The notes: generated from the sequence alone by a model not told the origin. 39,180 bases of DNA from an uncultured Erwinia sp. (GCA_913775305.1 CAJYIY010000087.1:1-39180); one strand, 5' to 3'. Counted from the first letter of the stretch, positions 8,637-19,692 are shown. Program-made: numbers and translations.

Positions 8637-9167
8637 TTACCGAGAAAGTGACGCGATAACCTGTTCTTCATCCATTTTATCTAAACGATTTAGCAGCTTA
8701 CGGATAATACCTTCCAGCTGGGATTTTTCGGAATCATTGAGCGAAGACCACAGAAGTTGCAGACTCTGATGCTGAGGTGGCAGCAGCTGACGCAGGAAAT
8801 CATTGCCTTTAGGGGTCAGATGCAGATGCAGGCAGCGGCGGTCATTATCGCTTTCACGGCGCTCAATCCAGCCACGCTTTTCCAGTTCGTCAGCAATACG
8901 CGTCGCGTTGGTGCGGGAAGACCCGAGAGCTGAACTCAGCTCAGAAGGTTGAATACTGTGATCTTCCTGCGCATCCAGCGTGATCAGTGCCATGAACAGC
9001 GTCTCGTTAATCCCTTGAGCCTTGAGCATCTTGTTGCGGTTTTCCAGAAGTTTGCTTTGCATATGCATACACAAACGGGTCAGCATGATCTCCTGTAACG
9101 GGAAATCTTTCTGACGGTTTGCGCGAAAATTAAGCATTTGCTCAATGGGGGAAAACGAACTTTCCAT
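8637..9167 (-). CDS. emrR: MarR-family repressor of emrRAB, EmrR/MprA
   Basis: 176 residues, equal to E. coli MprA/EmrR and collinear with it. Cytoplasmic winged-helix dimer that represses its own operon and is released by drugs such as CCCP, nalidixate and salicylate (family knowledge). A helical dimerisation segment with [14 protein letters not shown] comes first, then the recognition helix in [18 protein letters not shown], and the wing [17 protein letters not shown]. First gene of emrRAB. Only 82 bases separate it from ygaH, so its promoter must lie within that gap or inside ygaH. Confidence 0.95.
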   Translation of the reverse strand: MESSFSPIEQMLNFRANRQKDFPLQEIMLTRLCMHMQSKLLENRNKMLKAQGINETLFMALITLDAQEDHSIQPSELSSALGSSRTNATRIADELEKRGWIERRESDNDRRCLHLHLTPKGNDFLRQLLPPQHQSLQLLWSSLNDSEKSQLEGIIRKLLNRLDKMDEEQVIASLSR

Positions 9168-9217
9168 TATAAAGGGACCTCATTTATTGAAACTGGTGTC
9201 GTGACGATGATGGTCAT

Positions 9218-9237
9218 CGGGAAAGAGTGCTTTCCCG
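9218..9237. repeat. Perfect inverted repeat between ygaH and emrR
   Basis: CGGGAAAG-AGTG-CTTTCCCG has 8-bp arms and a 4-base loop. It is 12 bases beyond the ygaH stop and 50 bases upstream of the emrR start. No T-tract follows on the minus strand, so it may be a Rho-type 3' end of ygaZH, an RNA-stabilising hairpin or an operator of emrR. Confidence 0.45.
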
Positions 9238-9249
9238 GTTGGTGGCTGT

Positions 9250-9597
9250 TCACAAAACCGCACTCATCATCAGTAATTTCCAGGTCAATCCATAACCCAG
9301 GGCGCTGAGCAGCGTTGATAAAACAATGCTGCGCGAAAAATAAAACGTCATACACAGCACGGCAAAGCCGAGCAGGGTGGGTATCAGTCGGTCATGATGT
9401 CGTAAAATGTCAGGCAGGCTGGAGACGATCAGCAGGGCGCAAATAGAGGCGATACCGATGCTGTCTAACAGCATGCCGGTGACGCCACGCTTTAAACTGG
9501 CGGGCTTGCGCCTGCCGTGCAGGCGCAGTGGCAGATAGCGAAACAGGAAGTTTACTGCGCCTACCACTAAGCCGAGTATCAGTATTTGCGAACTCAC
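9250..9597 (-). CDS. ygaH: AzlD-type subunit of branched-chain amino acid exporter YgaZH
   Basis: 115 residues. Small inner-membrane protein that with YgaZ exports L-valine (and methionine) in E. coli. Four hydrophobic helices are visible, with the AzlD-type segment FLFRYLPLRLHGR at residues 18-30 and GMLLDSIGIASICALLIVSSLPD following. The start codon is GTG at 9597, overlapping the ygaZ stop as GTGA, so the two subunits are translationally coupled. The order ygaY-ygaZ-ygaH-emrR is as in E. coli. Confidence 0.9.
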   Translation of the reverse strand: MSSQILILGLVVGAVNFLFRYLPLRLHGRRKPASLKRGVTGMLLDSIGIASICALLIVSSLPDILRHHDRLIPTLLGFAVLCMTFYFSRSIVLSTLLSALGYGLTWKLLMMSAVL

Positions 9598-10337
9598 TGC
9601 ATCTCCTGGCCACCCGATGTGGGTAACAGGCTCGCCACGCAGCCGGCAACAATGCCGCTGAGAATGGCAACAGGAATGGAGAAGAGCATCATTCCGGCCA
9701 GCGCACCCGCCAGCGCGGCGATAACGGTCATGCTCTGGCGGCGTTGAAATGACGCCAGCAGAAAACTCAGGAACAGCGCGGGCAGCATAAAGGTCAGCGC
9801 ACCTTCAATGGCGGGATAGTCATCCAGCAGGCCGTTACCGGACCACGCACCTGCTACCGTACCGGCAACCCACGACAGCCAGGAACAGAAAGCGATGCCC
9901 AGCATCCAGTCTTCGCTCCACCCGCGCCGATCGCGGTGAAGTTTTGCGGTAGCCGCAGCAAATACTTCATCAGTCAGCCCAAATGCCCAGAAAGGCATTT
10001 TACGGGAATTCAGCTTGTGGGTGATGCGCTGACGCAGCGAAGGACCGTACAGAACATGTCGCACATCCATGGCCATCACGGTCAGTGCCGCGATCCACAG
10101 TGAAGCGCCCGCGCTGAGCAGGGCGGTAATCACAAACTGGCTGGCTCCGGCATAGATAATGCAGGAAAAGAAAATAGCGTCTAACGGCGTGAAGCCGAGC
10201 CTGGTGGCATTAAGGCCAAAGGCAAAGGCAACCGGCACGTAGCCCATTACGATGGGCAGGCTGTCGATCACTCCCTCGCGCCAGCTGGAGGGACGGCATT
10301 CTGTATTTTGCGAAAGATAATCCTGTTCAGCTGTCAT
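9594..10337 (-). CDS. ygaZ: AzlC-type subunit of branched-chain amino acid exporter YgaZH
   Basis: 247 residues from the ATG at 10337; an in-frame ORF continues to 10460, but the extra 41 residues have no counterpart in E. coli YgaZ (245 residues), so the shorter start is preferred even though its ribosome site is weak. Large, multi-helix inner-membrane subunit of the valine exporter. Recognisable segments are SLPIVMGYVPVAFAFGLNATRLGF, split here by no gap, FFSCIIYAGASQFVITALL, DVRHVLYGPSLR and WAFGLTDEVFAAATAKL. The stop overlaps the GTG start of ygaH. Confidence 0.9.
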   Translation of the reverse strand: MTAEQDYLSQNTECRPSSWREGVIDSLPIVMGYVPVAFAFGLNATRLGFTPLDAIFFSCIIYAGASQFVITALLSAGASLWIAALTVMAMDVRHVLYGPSLRQRITHKLNSRKMPFWAFGLTDEVFAAATAKLHRDRRGWSEDWMLGIAFCSWLSWVAGTVAGAWSGNGLLDDYPAIEGALTFMLPALFLSFLLASFQRRQSMTVIAALAGALAGMMLFSIPVAILSGIVAGCVASLLPTSGGQEMQ

Positions 10338-10480
10338 CGCCCGCGCTGCTTTTGTTACTGAATAATTGCATGTGAAAAAATAACCAGCTTGAATAATTGC
10401 GTATAACATTACCAGACTGTGAAATCTGTTAACAGGCCGCCACACCTGAAAAAAATTCATTTTATAGCAAAAATTGAGCG

Positions 10481-11659
10481 TTAAGCAGATTCATATCTGG
10501 CGTTTTTCCACCAGTTGAAAAGATTAACAATGGTTAACAGAGCACCGCAAACGCAGACGCCATTCCAGCCTGCCATCTGATAGGCTGAAGCGGAAAGCAG
10601 GGAGCCTGCTGCACCGCCGATAAAATAGCAGGTCATGTATCCCGAGGTCAGGCGATTGCGCGCCTCGGGCATGTGACGATAGATCACGCTTTGGTTAGTG
10701 ATATGTACGCCCTGAACCGCCAGATCGAGCAGTAAAATACCGATAATCAGCGCAATAAGTGAGTGAGCACCAACTGCTGTAATTCCCCAGGACAGCAGCA
10801 GAAGCAATAGCCCAACGCTGGTGGTCAGCCTGGCTTTACCTTTATCGGCCAGCGCACCGGCCTGACGGGCTGCCAGCGCACCTGCGGCACCTACCAGTCC
10901 CAGCAGACCAATTTCTCCTTCAGAGTAATCCCACTCGGGTGAGGAGAGCAGAAACGCCATCGACGTCCACAGTACGCTGAAGTTAGCAAAAATCAGGCAG
11001 CCGGTGACGGCCCGGGTGCGCAGAATCGGGTGTTGAGCAAACAGCGAAAAGATCGATCCCAGCAACTGGCCGTAATTGAGCGGTACTGATTGCTTGTAGC
11101 GTGGCAGATAGCGCCACAGGGCCAGAGACATACACACCATCAGTACACTGGCAACCCAGTATACGGTGCGCCAGCCCCCCAGCTGTGCCAGCCCGCCTGC
11201 AACGGTCCGCGCCAGCAGGATCCCCAGCAGCAGGCCGCTCATTACCGTACCAACAACGCGACCACGTTTTTCCGGTGCGGCCAGCGTAGCGGCCAGAGGA
11301 ACGAGGATCTGCGCGACCACGGAAAACAGCCCGGTGAGCACGGTTCCCAGCAGCATTAGCGGCAGCGTTGGGGAAAGTGCGGTGATCACCATTCCGCATG
11401 CCGCCAGCAGACTCATGGCCACAATCAGACCACGGCGCTCCAGCATATCGCCCAGCGGCACCAGCAATAGCAGTCCGGCGGCGTAACCGAGCTGGGCGGT
11501 GGTGACAATAAAACCGGCCTGATGGAAAGAGAGTTCGAAGGTCCGGGCAATGGTCGCCAGTAGCGGCTGGACGTAATAATTACAGGCAACGGACAGACCG
11601 GTAGCAACAGACATCAGTGCAACCAGCGGCGGATTCAGTCCGGAATGGGGAGATTTCAT
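10481..11659 (-). CDS. ygaY: MFS transporter, YgaY-like
   Basis: 392 residues with about 12 predicted membrane helices; an inner-membrane major-facilitator exporter whose substrate is unknown. Visible marks: CNYYVQPLLATIARTFELS near the N-terminus, the loop 2/3 motif LGDMLERRGLIVAM, and RGRVVGTVMSGLLLGILLARTVAGG in helix 4-5. It lies between proX and ygaZ, where E. coli K-12 carries ygaY as a broken gene; here the frame is intact. The symbol rests on position and general similarity. The ygaZ start is 143 bases downstream on the same strand. Confidence 0.75.
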   Translation of the reverse strand: MKSPHSGLNPPLVALMSVATGLSVACNYYVQPLLATIARTFELSFHQAGFIVTTAQLGYAAGLLLLVPLGDMLERRGLIVAMSLLAACGMVITALSPTLPLMLLGTVLTGLFSVVAQILVPLAATLAAPEKRGRVVGTVMSGLLLGILLARTVAGGLAQLGGWRTVYWVASVLMVCMSLALWRYLPRYKQSVPLNYGQLLGSIFSLFAQHPILRTRAVTGCLIFANFSVLWTSMAFLLSSPEWDYSEGEIGLLGLVGAAGALAARQAGALADKGKARLTTSVGLLLLLLSWGITAVGAHSLIALIIGILLLDLAVQGVHITNQSVIYRHMPEARNRLTSGYMTCYFIGGAAGSLLSASAYQMAGWNGVCVCGALLTIVNLFNWWKNARYESA

Positions 11660-11843
11660 AGTAGCCAGAACAAAGGTAAGAAATGTCTCATAGGCTAATA
11701 GTAACCTAAAAAACTATTTCACTCACAGAATAATTAACAGGACAAACCAGTTTGCTCAGGGCTGCCTGCCCGGTCGATATTGCCTGCGGCACGGGCGATA
11801 TCACCCGCGGTGACCAGCTCTACGGCTGGTGTTAACACGATAC

Positions 11844-11875
11844 AAAAAGGGCCGATCGACGACGACGATCGGCCC
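11844..11875 (-). terminator. Intrinsic terminator of proVWX
   Basis: Minus strand: perfect 10-bp stem GGGCCGATCG/CGATCGGCCC with a 7-base loop, followed by TTTTT (plus 11844-11848). It starts 20 bases after the proX stop. Confidence 0.85.
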
Positions 11876-11894
11876 TGAAAACGCGTTATTTAAC

Positions 11895-12890
11895 TTACTT
11901 AGCGGCGGCCAGCGCGTTTTTCACCCAGCCATCAAACAGCGCCTGGTGGGCTTTGATCCAGCCATCAACGTGCGCGTTGATATCGGCTTCCGAAGCCTGG
12001 CCGCTGTGCATCCGTGCGTTCTGCGCATTGATATCTGCAATCGGCAGTTTCATTTCAGAGAACAGTTTAGCCGCTGCAGGGTTTTTCTCCGCCCAGGCTT
12101 TGTTGGCAACGATGTGCATCGTGTTTACCGGGAAGCCATAGTTCGCGCCGTTAGGCAGTTTGGTATCCACATCTTTCTGTTCGCCCGGCATGGAAGAGAA
12201 GGGGACCTGCAACCAGACCACATCGCGACCGGGAACCAGCACATCGCTGACCCAGTAAGGTGTCCAGGTGTAGTACAGGATTGGTTTACCCTCTTTGAAG
12301 CGGGTAATCGTGTCGGCGATCATCGCCGAGTAGTTGCCCTGATTGTGCTCGACGCTGTTGCTGAGATCGAAGGCTTTAATCTGGTGATTAATAACCGCTT
12401 CACAGCCCCAGCCTGGCGTACAACCGGTCAGATCCGCTTTGCCGTCGCCGTTGGTATCAAACAGTTTCGCAAGCCTGGGATCTTTCAGCTGATCGATGCG
12501 GGTAATGTGATACTTCTCGGCGGTTTTCTTGTCGATCAGGTAACCCTGAGCGGCACCCTGAACGTAAGTACCTTCACGGTAGAATTTAGCGTCGCCGCCG
12601 GCTGCTTTATACATATCGTCGTGCAGCGGCTGCCAGTTAACGGCGGTAAAAGTAGCATCACCGGAGGCGATAGAAGTATAGCCAACGTTGTAATCAACCT
12701 CGCTGGCACTGTCCACGGTGTAGCCCAGTTTTTCCAGTGCGCGGCTGACCAGCTGCGTCTGGAAGCTCTCTTCACTGATGGTGCTCTGAACCGGCTTAAC
12801 GGTGATACCTTTACCCGGTAAATCGGCGGCGGAAACCTGAGCGGCGGCCAGCGTCGTTAACGCGGCGGCCAGCAGTGCGGTCTTGCGCAT
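11895..12890 (-). CDS. proX: Glycine betaine/proline-betaine periplasmic binding protein ProX
   Basis: 331 residues, similar to E. coli ProX (330). It delivers glycine betaine and proline betaine to ProVW under high osmolarity. A Sec signal peptide [21 protein letters not shown] ends with a clear AxA site before ADLPGKGI. Ligand-cage tryptophans sit in [16 protein letters not shown] and [13 protein letters not shown], with the two cysteines of CTPGWGC forming the disulfide known in the family. Last gene of proVWX, 67 bases after proW and followed by a strong terminator. Confidence 0.96.
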   Translation of the reverse strand: MRKTALLAAALTTLAAAQVSAADLPGKGITVKPVQSTISEESFQTQLVSRALEKLGYTVDSASEVDYNVGYTSIASGDATFTAVNWQPLHDDMYKAAGGDAKFYREGTYVQGAAQGYLIDKKTAEKYHITRIDQLKDPRLAKLFDTNGDGKADLTGCTPGWGCEAVINHQIKAFDLSNSVEHNQGNYSAMIADTITRFKEGKPILYYTWTPYWVSDVLVPGRDVVWLQVPFSSMPGEQKDVDTKLPNGANYGFPVNTMHIVANKAWAEKNPAAAKLFSEMKLPIADINAQNARMHSGQASEADINAHVDGWIKAHQALFDGWVKNALAAAK

Positions 12891-12928
12891 AGCGACTCCT
12901 TGTTGTCATTAATCGTGGGGAGGTGAGC

Positions 12929-12950
12929 GGCGGCACGGCGATGTGCCGCC
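12929..12950. repeat. Intercistronic hairpin between proW and proX
   Basis: GGCGGCAC-GGCGAT-GTGCCGCC, perfect 8-bp arms. In the proVWX mRNA the U7 tract comes before, not after, the stem, so this is not an intrinsic terminator of the operon. A 3' protective structure for proVW mRNA is more likely. Confidence 0.5.
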
Positions 12951-12957
12951 AAAAAAA

Positions 12958-14172
12958 TTATTTCATGAACGGACGGGTCAGCAGTCCCAGTGGCCCGGTG
13001 GCGTACCAGCGGCGGTTGCCGCGGCTGCGAACATCGCGTCCCAGCGACTGGGTCAGGCGGTCAAGGATAATGGCCAGGATCACAATGCCGACACCACCAA
13101 CGGTGGCCAGACCCATATCCAGTCGGCCAATGCCGCGCAGTACCATCTGGCCAAGGCCGCCAACGGCAATCATTGAGGCGATAACCACCATTGACAGGGC
13201 CAGCATCAGCGTCTGGTTTACGCCGGCCATAATGGTTGGCATCGCCAGCGGCAGCTGTACCTTGAACAGCATCTGTCGCGGGCTGGCTCCGAAAGATTCC
13301 GACGCTTCGATCAGATCGGCCGGCACCTGTTTAATACCGAGTATGGTCAGACGAACAATTGGCGGCAGCGCGAAGATAATCGTCACTACCACGCCCGGCA
13401 CATTACCGATGCCGAACAGCATGACGATCGGCACCAGATACACGAAGGCAGGAGTGGTCTGCATGGCATCCAGCAGCGGACGGATAATCTTTGCCGCCCG
13501 CTCGCTGCGTGCCAGCCAGATACCTAAAGGCAGCCCGATGACAATACAGAACAGCAGGGCGGTCAGCACCAGCGCCAGCGTGACCATCGCCTGTGACCAG
13601 GCCCCAATGGCACCAATTGCCACCAGTGAGATCAGCGTAGCGATACCCATTCCCAGCCCCGACATCTGCCAGGCAATCAGCGCAAACAGGACAATAGCCA
13701 CTGGCGCAGGCATTCCGGTCAGAAACTGCTGGAAAGCGCTGAGGATATAGTCCACCGGCAGGCGAATGCCCTGGAACAGCGGGCGGAAGTGAGAGACCAC
13801 CCAGTCGATCCCGGATGTCACCCAGCTGTCCAGTGGGATCAGCGTTTTATGAAACGGGTCGAGAATATTGAAGTGTTCGACCTGCGGGGCAGGGGCGCTG
13901 TTCAGCCAGTCGCTGCTGCCGCCTGCCGCTGCGTGACCGCCGTCCGGCGCCCCCCATGCATCACCGCCCGTTGCGCCGCTGCCTGAAGTCGCACCGCCGT
14001 CAGCCGGTGCTGACGCGCTGCCGCCCCAGGGATCGCTGGCACCAGACGCGGCGTGGCCGTCAGCCGGTGCTGCTGCGTTGGAGGTGGCGCCGCCATCAAC
14101 AGATGCGGCTGCCTGGTCGCCCTCAGCGGCGCCTGGGGTGGTATCCCACGGATTGCTGTTTTGTTGACTCAT
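12958..14172 (-). CDS. proW: Glycine betaine ABC transporter permease ProW with enlarged N-terminal tail
   Basis: 404 residues; E. coli ProW has 354. Inner-membrane permease of the ProU osmoprotectant importer. The extra length lies in the N-terminal tail (residues 1-90), rich in Ala, Gly, Ser and Asp, with two copies of a 20-residue unit starting APADG at 35 and 55 and the short motif DPWGG/DAWGA. From [20 protein letters not shown] (near 98) onward it matches E. coli almost residue for residue, including the permease EAA loop [20 protein letters not shown]. The start ATG 14172 overlaps the proV stop as ATGA, so the two are coupled. Confidence 0.95.
   Translation of the reverse strand: MSQQNSNPWDTTPGAAEGDQAAASVDGGATSNAAAPADGHAASGASDPWGGSASAPADGGATSGSGATGGDAWGAPDGGHAAAGGSSDWLNSAPAPQVEHFNILDPFHKTLIPLDSWVTSGIDWVVSHFRPLFQGIRLPVDYILSAFQQFLTGMPAPVAIVLFALIAWQMSGLGMGIATLISLVAIGAIGAWSQAMVTLALVLTALLFCIVIGLPLGIWLARSERAAKIIRPLLDAMQTTPAFVYLVPIVMLFGIGNVPGVVVTIIFALPPIVRLTILGIKQVPADLIEASESFGASPRQMLFKVQLPLAMPTIMAGVNQTLMLALSMVVIASMIAVGGLGQMVLRGIGRLDMGLATVGGVGIVILAIILDRLTQSLGRDVRSRGNRRWYATGPLGLLTRPFMK
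13996..14072. repeat. Direct repeat inside proW coding for the 20-residue units
   Basis: The 17-mer GCCGTCAGCCGGTGCTG occurs at 13996-14012 and 14056-14072, exactly 60 bases apart, giving two in-frame copies of APADG and its context. Neighbouring copies have diverged, so this looks like an older tandem duplication in a low-complexity tail. Confidence 0.8.
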
Positions 14173-15365
14173 GGCTGGCCTCCATCACGATCTAATGCCT
14201 GTAGTAACATGCCTTTGGAAATAATACCGATGTATTGCCCCTGCTCTCCGGTAATGGGAACCGCGCAGGGTGCCTGTGCCACGTGTGACAGCAGATCGCT
14301 CAGCGAGGTACTCCCCGGCACCGCCGCAGGATTTTCCAGAAATGCATGATCCAGCCCCTCTCCGGCGGCCAGTGCCGCTTTAAGGGAATCGGTGGAGACC
14401 ACGCCGACGAATTTTTCTTTCGCCAGCACGTAGCCGTATTCACGGTCATTGTCCTGCAGCAGCTTAATGGCAGAACGCGGGCCAAAGCCCGGTGCCTGAC
14501 GAATCAGCGCTGCGGCACTGCGGCGGGCAATATCCTTCGCGCTGAACACCTGGCTGATATCCACGCCGCGGAAGAAGGTGCGGACATAGTCATTTGCCGG
14601 GTTATTCAGGATCTCATCCGGTGTACCGACCTGCACCACTTCACCGCCCTGCATAATCGCGATGCGATCGCCGATACGCATGGCTTCATCCAGATCGTGA
14701 GAAATAAATACAATAGTGCGCTGCTGCTGCGACTGCAGTTTTACCAGCTCATCCTGCATTTCGGTACGAATGAGCGGATCAAGTGCAGAGAACGCTTCAT
14801 CCATTAATAATATATCCGGGTTAATCGCCAGCGCGCGGGCTAATCCAACACGCTGACGCATGCCGCCGGAAAGTTCATCGGGATAAGAATGGGCGTAATT
14901 TTCAAGGCCAACCTGACGCAGTGCTTCCAGGGCTTTTTCCTGCCGCTCCTGTAGCGATATTCCGGCTAATTCCATACCAAAAGCGGTATTATTTAATACC
15001 GTCATATGCGGCATTAGCGCGAATGACTGGAATACCATACTTATCTTATTTCTGCGTACCTGGCGTAATTCGCTGTCAGATATTTTGGCAATATCCTGAC
15101 CATCGATAATGACCTGGCCGCGGGTGGGTTCAATCAGACGATTGAGAAGGCGAACCATGGTAGATTTACCGGAACCGGAAAGCCCCATGATGACGAAGAT
15201 CTCGCCTTCTTCAATGGCCAGACTGGCGTCTTTAACGCCAAGAGACAGTCCGGTTTTTTCCAGAATAGCCTCTTTACTCAGTCCTTTATCAATATACTTA
15301 AATGCCCGATCGGGGTTTTCCCCAAATACTTTATATAAATTCTTAACTTCTAATTTAATTGCCAT
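14169..15365 (-). CDS. proV: Glycine betaine ABC transporter ATPase ProV
   Basis: 398 residues (400 in E. coli). Cytoplasmic ATPase of ProU. Walker [10 protein letters not shown] at 61-69, Q-loop Q113, signature [15 protein letters not shown] at 165-179, Walker B ILLMDE at 185-190, H-loop in [10 protein letters not shown]. Two CBS domains fill the C-terminal part (about 270-398) and are the osmosensing/regulatory region in this transporter class. First gene of proVWX; its stop overlaps the proW start. A proU-type promoter lies about 75 bases upstream. Confidence 0.97.
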   Translation of the reverse strand: MAIKLEVKNLYKVFGENPDRAFKYIDKGLSKEAILEKTGLSLGVKDASLAIEEGEIFVIMGLSGSGKSTMVRLLNRLIEPTRGQVIIDGQDIAKISDSELRQVRRNKISMVFQSFALMPHMTVLNNTAFGMELAGISLQERQEKALEALRQVGLENYAHSYPDELSGGMRQRVGLARALAINPDILLMDEAFSALDPLIRTEMQDELVKLQSQQQRTIVFISHDLDEAMRIGDRIAIMQGGEVVQVGTPDEILNNPANDYVRTFFRGVDISQVFSAKDIARRSAAALIRQAPGFGPRSAIKLLQDNDREYGYVLAKEKFVGVVSTDSLKAALAAGEGLDHAFLENPAAVPGSTSLSDLLSHVAQAPCAVPITGEQGQYIGIISKGMLLQALDRDGGQP

Positions 15366-15438
15366 GCATCAATAACTTCCTGGTTGATTAATTTTCTTAT
15401 ATAGACGGTCTTCTTTCAGTAAAATTTAAACAACCTAT

Positions 15439-15466
15439 ACCGTAGCACACTGAGACTCAGTGGCAA
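15439..15466 (-). promoter_or_regulatory. proU-type promoter with palindromic spacer
   Basis: Minus strand: TTGCCA (plus 15461-15466), 16-base spacer, TACGGT (plus 15439-15444), giving a leader of roughly 65 bases before proV. This resembles the osmotically induced main proU promoter of E. coli as I remember it. The spacer holds a 15-base palindrome CACTGAG-T-CTCAGTG (plus mirror 15448-15462). The rest of the 390-base nrdF-proV gap holds the nrdF terminator at 15667-15691 and AT-rich sequence with no gene that I can support. Confidence 0.6.
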
Positions 15467-15666
15467 CCCTTGAAACGGCATTTGAAACCTTGGAAGAGAT
15501 GTCAGTATCGCAGAATGTCAGTGCTGGTAAGGGATTGCGGGACATTGGGCATAGATGAAAAAAAACAATATTTATCTAAGTAATATCCTATCGTGCGGAA
15601 ATAGGTGCCGTTCGAGGAGGGATTTCAGGATAATCAGAGGAAACTGACGGGGGATTATTGAAAGTG

Positions 15667-15691
15667 AAAAATCAGCCGGTGGGCTGATTTT
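15667..15691. terminator. Terminator of nrdHIEF, able to act in both directions
   Basis: AAAATCAGCC-GGTG-GGCTGATTTT is a perfect 10-bp stem with a tetraloop; the A/T ends supply a T-tract on either strand. It lies 65 bases beyond the nrdF stop. Confidence 0.8.
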
Positions 15692-15755
15692 AATCACTAA
15701 TTCCACAGGGGACTTATCTAAGTGAGGATCCGGCTCGGAACCCAACATGAAACGA

Positions 15756-16805
<1,050 letters not shown>

Positions 16806-18956
16806 TTACAGCGAGCAGGATACGCAGCCTTCGATTTCAGTTCCCTGCAGTGCCATCTGGCGCAGACGGATGTAGTAGAGCGTCTTGATGCCTTTCTTCC
16901 ACGCGTAGATCTGCGCTTTGTTAATATCGCGAGTGGTGGCGGTATCGCGGAAGAACAGGGTCAGTGACAGACCCTGATCGACATGGCGCGTGGCCTCGGC
17001 GTAGGTGTCGATAATCGCTTCCGGGCCGATATCGTAAGCATCGCGGTAGTAGTCCTGATTGTCGTTATCCATAAACGGTGCCGGATAGTAAACGCGCCCG
17101 GTCTTGCCCTCTTTGCGGATTTCAATCCGCGACACGATCGGGTGAATACTGGATGTCGCATGATTGATATACGAGATCGAACCGGTCGGGGGGATAGCCT
17201 GCAGATTCTGGTTATACAGGCCATCCTTCATCACCGCGGCTTTCAGTGCCTGCCACGCTTCACGGGTTGGGATAGTAATTCCGGCATCGGCAAACAGCGC
17301 GGCTACGCGTGCGGTACGCGGCTGCCAGCTTTGCCCGATGTACTGATTAAAATACTCACCGCTGGCATAGCGTGAGTCGCTAAAGCCGCTGAAGGTGGTG
17401 CCCCGCTCACGCGCCAGCAGGTTAGACGTACGCAGCGCGTGATAAGTGACGATACAGAAATAGATGTTGGTGAAGTCCAGCCCCTCTTCACTGCCATACT
17501 GAATGCGCTCACGTGCGAGATAGCCGTGCAGGTTCATCTGTCCCAGCCCGATCGCGTGCGACAGTGCGTTACCCTGCTCAATGGAGGGCACCGAATGAAT
17601 GTGGCTGCGATCGGAAACCGCCGTCAGGCCACGCACGGCGATTTCTACCGTGCGGGCAAGGTCCTGTGAATCCATCACCTGAGCAATATTCAGCGAGCCG
17701 AGGTTGCAGGAGATGTCCTTACCGATGCGGCGATAGCTGAGATCGTCATTGTATTCGGTTGGGGTGTTGACCTGCAGGATCTCCGAGCACAGGTTGCTCA
17801 TATTGATCCGGCCGTGAATCGGATTGGCGCGGTTAACCGTATCTTCAAACATGATGTACGGATAACCCGATTCAAACTGGATTTCAGCCAGCGTCTGGAA
17901 GAATTCACGTGGATTGATAAAGGTACGGCGGATCCGCTCATCGGCCAGCATCTCGTCGTATTTCTCACTGATGCTGATATCAGCAAACGGCAGACCGTAG
18001 AGGCGCTCGACGTCATACGGTGAAAACAGCGCCATCGGTTGATTGTCTTTTGCCAGCTGGAAGGTGACATCGGGGATCACCACGCCAAGCGACAGCGTTT
18101 TGATGCGGATTTTTTCATCCGCGTTCTCGCGCTTGGTATCCAGGAAACGCAGGATATCGGGGTGGTGGGCGTTCAGATACACGGCACCGGCTCCCTGGCG
18201 CGCGCCCAGCTGATTGGCGTAGGAGAAAGCATCCTCCAGCATCTTCATCACCGGAATCACCCCGGAAGACTGATTTTCAATGCGCTTGATGGGGGCACCG
18301 GATTCACGCAGGTTAGAGAGCAGAAACGCCACGCCGCCGCCGCGCTTGGAGAGCTGAAGCGCCGAGTTCACCGCACGGCCAATCGACTCCATGTTATCTT
18401 CAATCCGCAGCAGGAAGCAGGAAACCAGCTCGCCGCGCTGCTGCTTGCCGCAGTTCAGGAAGGTTGGCGTGGCGGGCTGGAAGCGACCGGCAAGGATCTC
18501 ATCGCTCAGCGCCAGCGCCAGCGACTGGTCGCCCTGAGCCAGCGTTAAGGCAACCATACACACGCGCTCGGTAAAGCCCTCAAGATAGCGTTTGCCGTCG
18601 AAGGTTTTCAGCGTATAGCTGGTGTAGAACTTCCAGGCACCCAGAAAGGTCTGGAAGCGGAAGCGGCGGGAGTAAGCCTGTTCGAACAGCGCGCAGACGA
18701 AGTCAAACGGGTAGGCGTTCAACACATCGGCTTCGTAGTAGCCTTCTGAGACCAGATACTGCAAACGCTCGGCCACCGAAGAAAACGGCACGCTGTTGGG
18801 AATGACGTGCTGAATAAAATACTGACGCGTGGCCTCGCGATCTTTCTCAAACTGGATGTTGCCTTCGGCATCATACAGATTTAGCATCGCATTGAGCGCG
18901 TGATAATCCGGTGCGGCCGCTGTGGCCTCTATAAGCGGGCTGTCTGTCGCTGCCAA
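16806..18956 (-). CDS. nrdE: Class Ib ribonucleotide reductase alpha subunit, TTG start
   Basis: 716 residues; E. coli NrdE has 714. Catalytic subunit converting ribonucleoside diphosphates to deoxy forms. Active-site segments visible: [17 protein letters not shown], the NLCSE loop with the thiyl-radical cysteine, and [10 protein letters not shown]. The C-terminal redox pair is C711/C714 in EGCVSCSL, re-reduced by NrdH. The start is TTG at 18956: there is no ATG or GTG that would keep the conserved N-terminal DYHALNAML region except at residue 24, and AAGGGAG lies ten bases upstream. The first 28 bases overlap the end of nrdI in another frame. Confidence 0.95.
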   Translation of the reverse strand: MAATDSPLIEATAAAPDYHALNAMLNLYDAEGNIQFEKDREATRQYFIQHVIPNSVPFSSVAERLQYLVSEGYYEADVLNAYPFDFVCALFEQAYSRRFRFQTFLGAWKFYTSYTLKTFDGKRYLEGFTERVCMVALTLAQGDQSLALALSDEILAGRFQPATPTFLNCGKQQRGELVSCFLLRIEDNMESIGRAVNSALQLSKRGGGVAFLLSNLRESGAPIKRIENQSSGVIPVMKMLEDAFSYANQLGARQGAGAVYLNAHHPDILRFLDTKRENADEKIRIKTLSLGVVIPDVTFQLAKDNQPMALFSPYDVERLYGLPFADISISEKYDEMLADERIRRTFINPREFFQTLAEIQFESGYPYIMFEDTVNRANPIHGRINMSNLCSEILQVNTPTEYNDDLSYRRIGKDISCNLGSLNIAQVMDSQDLARTVEIAVRGLTAVSDRSHIHSVPSIEQGNALSHAIGLGQMNLHGYLARERIQYGSEEGLDFTNIYFCIVTYHALRTSNLLARERGTTFSGFSDSRYASGEYFNQYIGQSWQPRTARVAALFADAGITIPTREAWQALKAAVMKDGLYNQNLQAIPPTGSISYINHATSSIHPIVSRIEIRKEGKTGRVYYPAPFMDNDNQDYYRDAYDIGPEAIIDTYAEATRHVDQGLSLTLFFRDTATTRDINKAQIYAWKKGIKTLYYIRLRQMALQGTEIEGCVSCSL

Positions 18957-19339
18957 AATTCGGTCACTCCCTTATAAACGTTCGCGATATCGTCTGCGGT
19001 GCCCATCAGCTCAAAGCGATAGAGATACGGCACCTGACACTTACGCGCAATTATGTCGCCAGCGAGGCAGTAGGCCTCACCGAAGTTACGGTTTCCTGCG
19101 GCAATCACGCCACGGATCAACCGACGATTGTTGATATCATTGAGAAACTGAATGACCTGCACAGGCACCGCGCCATGACGGGTTCCGCCACCGTAGCTGG
19201 GCACGATCAGTATGTAAGGCTGGTCGACCAACAGACGTTCAGCGCGATCTGTTGGAATACGTCGCGCCGGCAGGTTTAAACGAGTAACAAAGCGATGGGT
19301 GTTCTCCGACTGGCTGGAAAAATATACCAGTATCGTCAT
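18929..19339 (-). CDS. nrdI: Flavodoxin-like NrdI, manganese cofactor maturation
   Basis: 136 residues from ATG 19339, the length of E. coli NrdI; an upstream in-frame extension to 19450 would overlap nrdH and has no homologous counterpart. NrdI supplies oxidant for building the dimanganese-tyrosyl radical in NrdF. FMN-binding marks: [14 protein letters not shown] at the N-terminus (phosphate loop), [14 protein letters not shown], and [19 protein letters not shown]. Ends in [11 protein letters not shown]. Four bases separate it from nrdH, and it overlaps nrdE by 28 bases. Confidence 0.95.
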   Translation of the reverse strand: MTILVYFSSQSENTHRFVTRLNLPARRIPTDRAERLLVDQPYILIVPSYGGGTRHGAVPVQVIQFLNDINNRRLIRGVIAAGNRNFGEAYCLAGDIIARKCQVPYLYRFELMGTADDIANVYKGVTEFWQRQTARL

Positions 19340-19343
19340 CGCC

Positions 19344-19586
19344 TTAACCCCTGATGGCGGCCAGATGGCCCAGAGCCTGAATTTTATCAGGGCGGAAGCC
19401 GCTCCAGTGATCCTGTCCGGCCATGACCACCGGAGCCTGGCGATAACCAAGAGACTTCAGCGTTTCCAGGTGAGCCGGTTCGCTATCAAGATTGATTAGC
19501 TGATAGTCAATTCCCTTCTTATCCATCGCATTTTTGGTCGCGTTGCACTGGACACAGTTATTTTTAGTGTAAATAATAATGCGCAT
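19344..19586 (-). CDS. nrdH: Glutaredoxin-like NrdH redoxin
   Basis: 80 residues. Small electron donor for NrdEF with glutaredoxin fold but thioredoxin-reductase dependence. Redox site CVQC (C11, C14), followed by the family segments [11 protein letters not shown] and [12 protein letters not shown]. First gene of nrdHIEF; AAGGTG precedes the ATG at 19586 at about eight bases. Promoter and NrdR boxes are upstream. Confidence 0.96.
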   Translation of the reverse strand: MRIIIYTKNNCVQCNATKNAMDKKGIDYQLINLDSEPAHLETLKSLGYRQAPVVMAGQDHWSGFRPDKIQALGHLAAIRG

Positions 19587-19692
19587 GATTCGTATTCACC
19601 TTTTTAAGCGGATTAGCGGTGTCTCTGGCGCGGTTATCGCTATCTGAATTGCACCGCTGCTGACACACTGTTGCGTCGTTATGATAAGTCAG

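Noticed and set aside
10338..10460. 41-residue N-terminal extension of ygaZ
   Set aside because: Absent from E. coli YgaZ, and the stretch lies in AT-rich intergenic sequence; the ATG at 10337 is the better start.
11733..11836. Minus-strand short frame starting GTG 11836 region (VELVTAGDIARAAGNIDRAG) downstream of proX
   Set aside because: Only about 34 codons, reads like a possible gene remnant, but there is no ribosome site and no family I recognise; in this area E. coli has the degraded ygaX/ygaY region.
11829..12821. 330-codon open frame on the plus strand opposite proX
   Set aside because: Long only because the proX codon pattern leaves few stops on the other strand; ProX is unmistakable and there is no second-gene signal.
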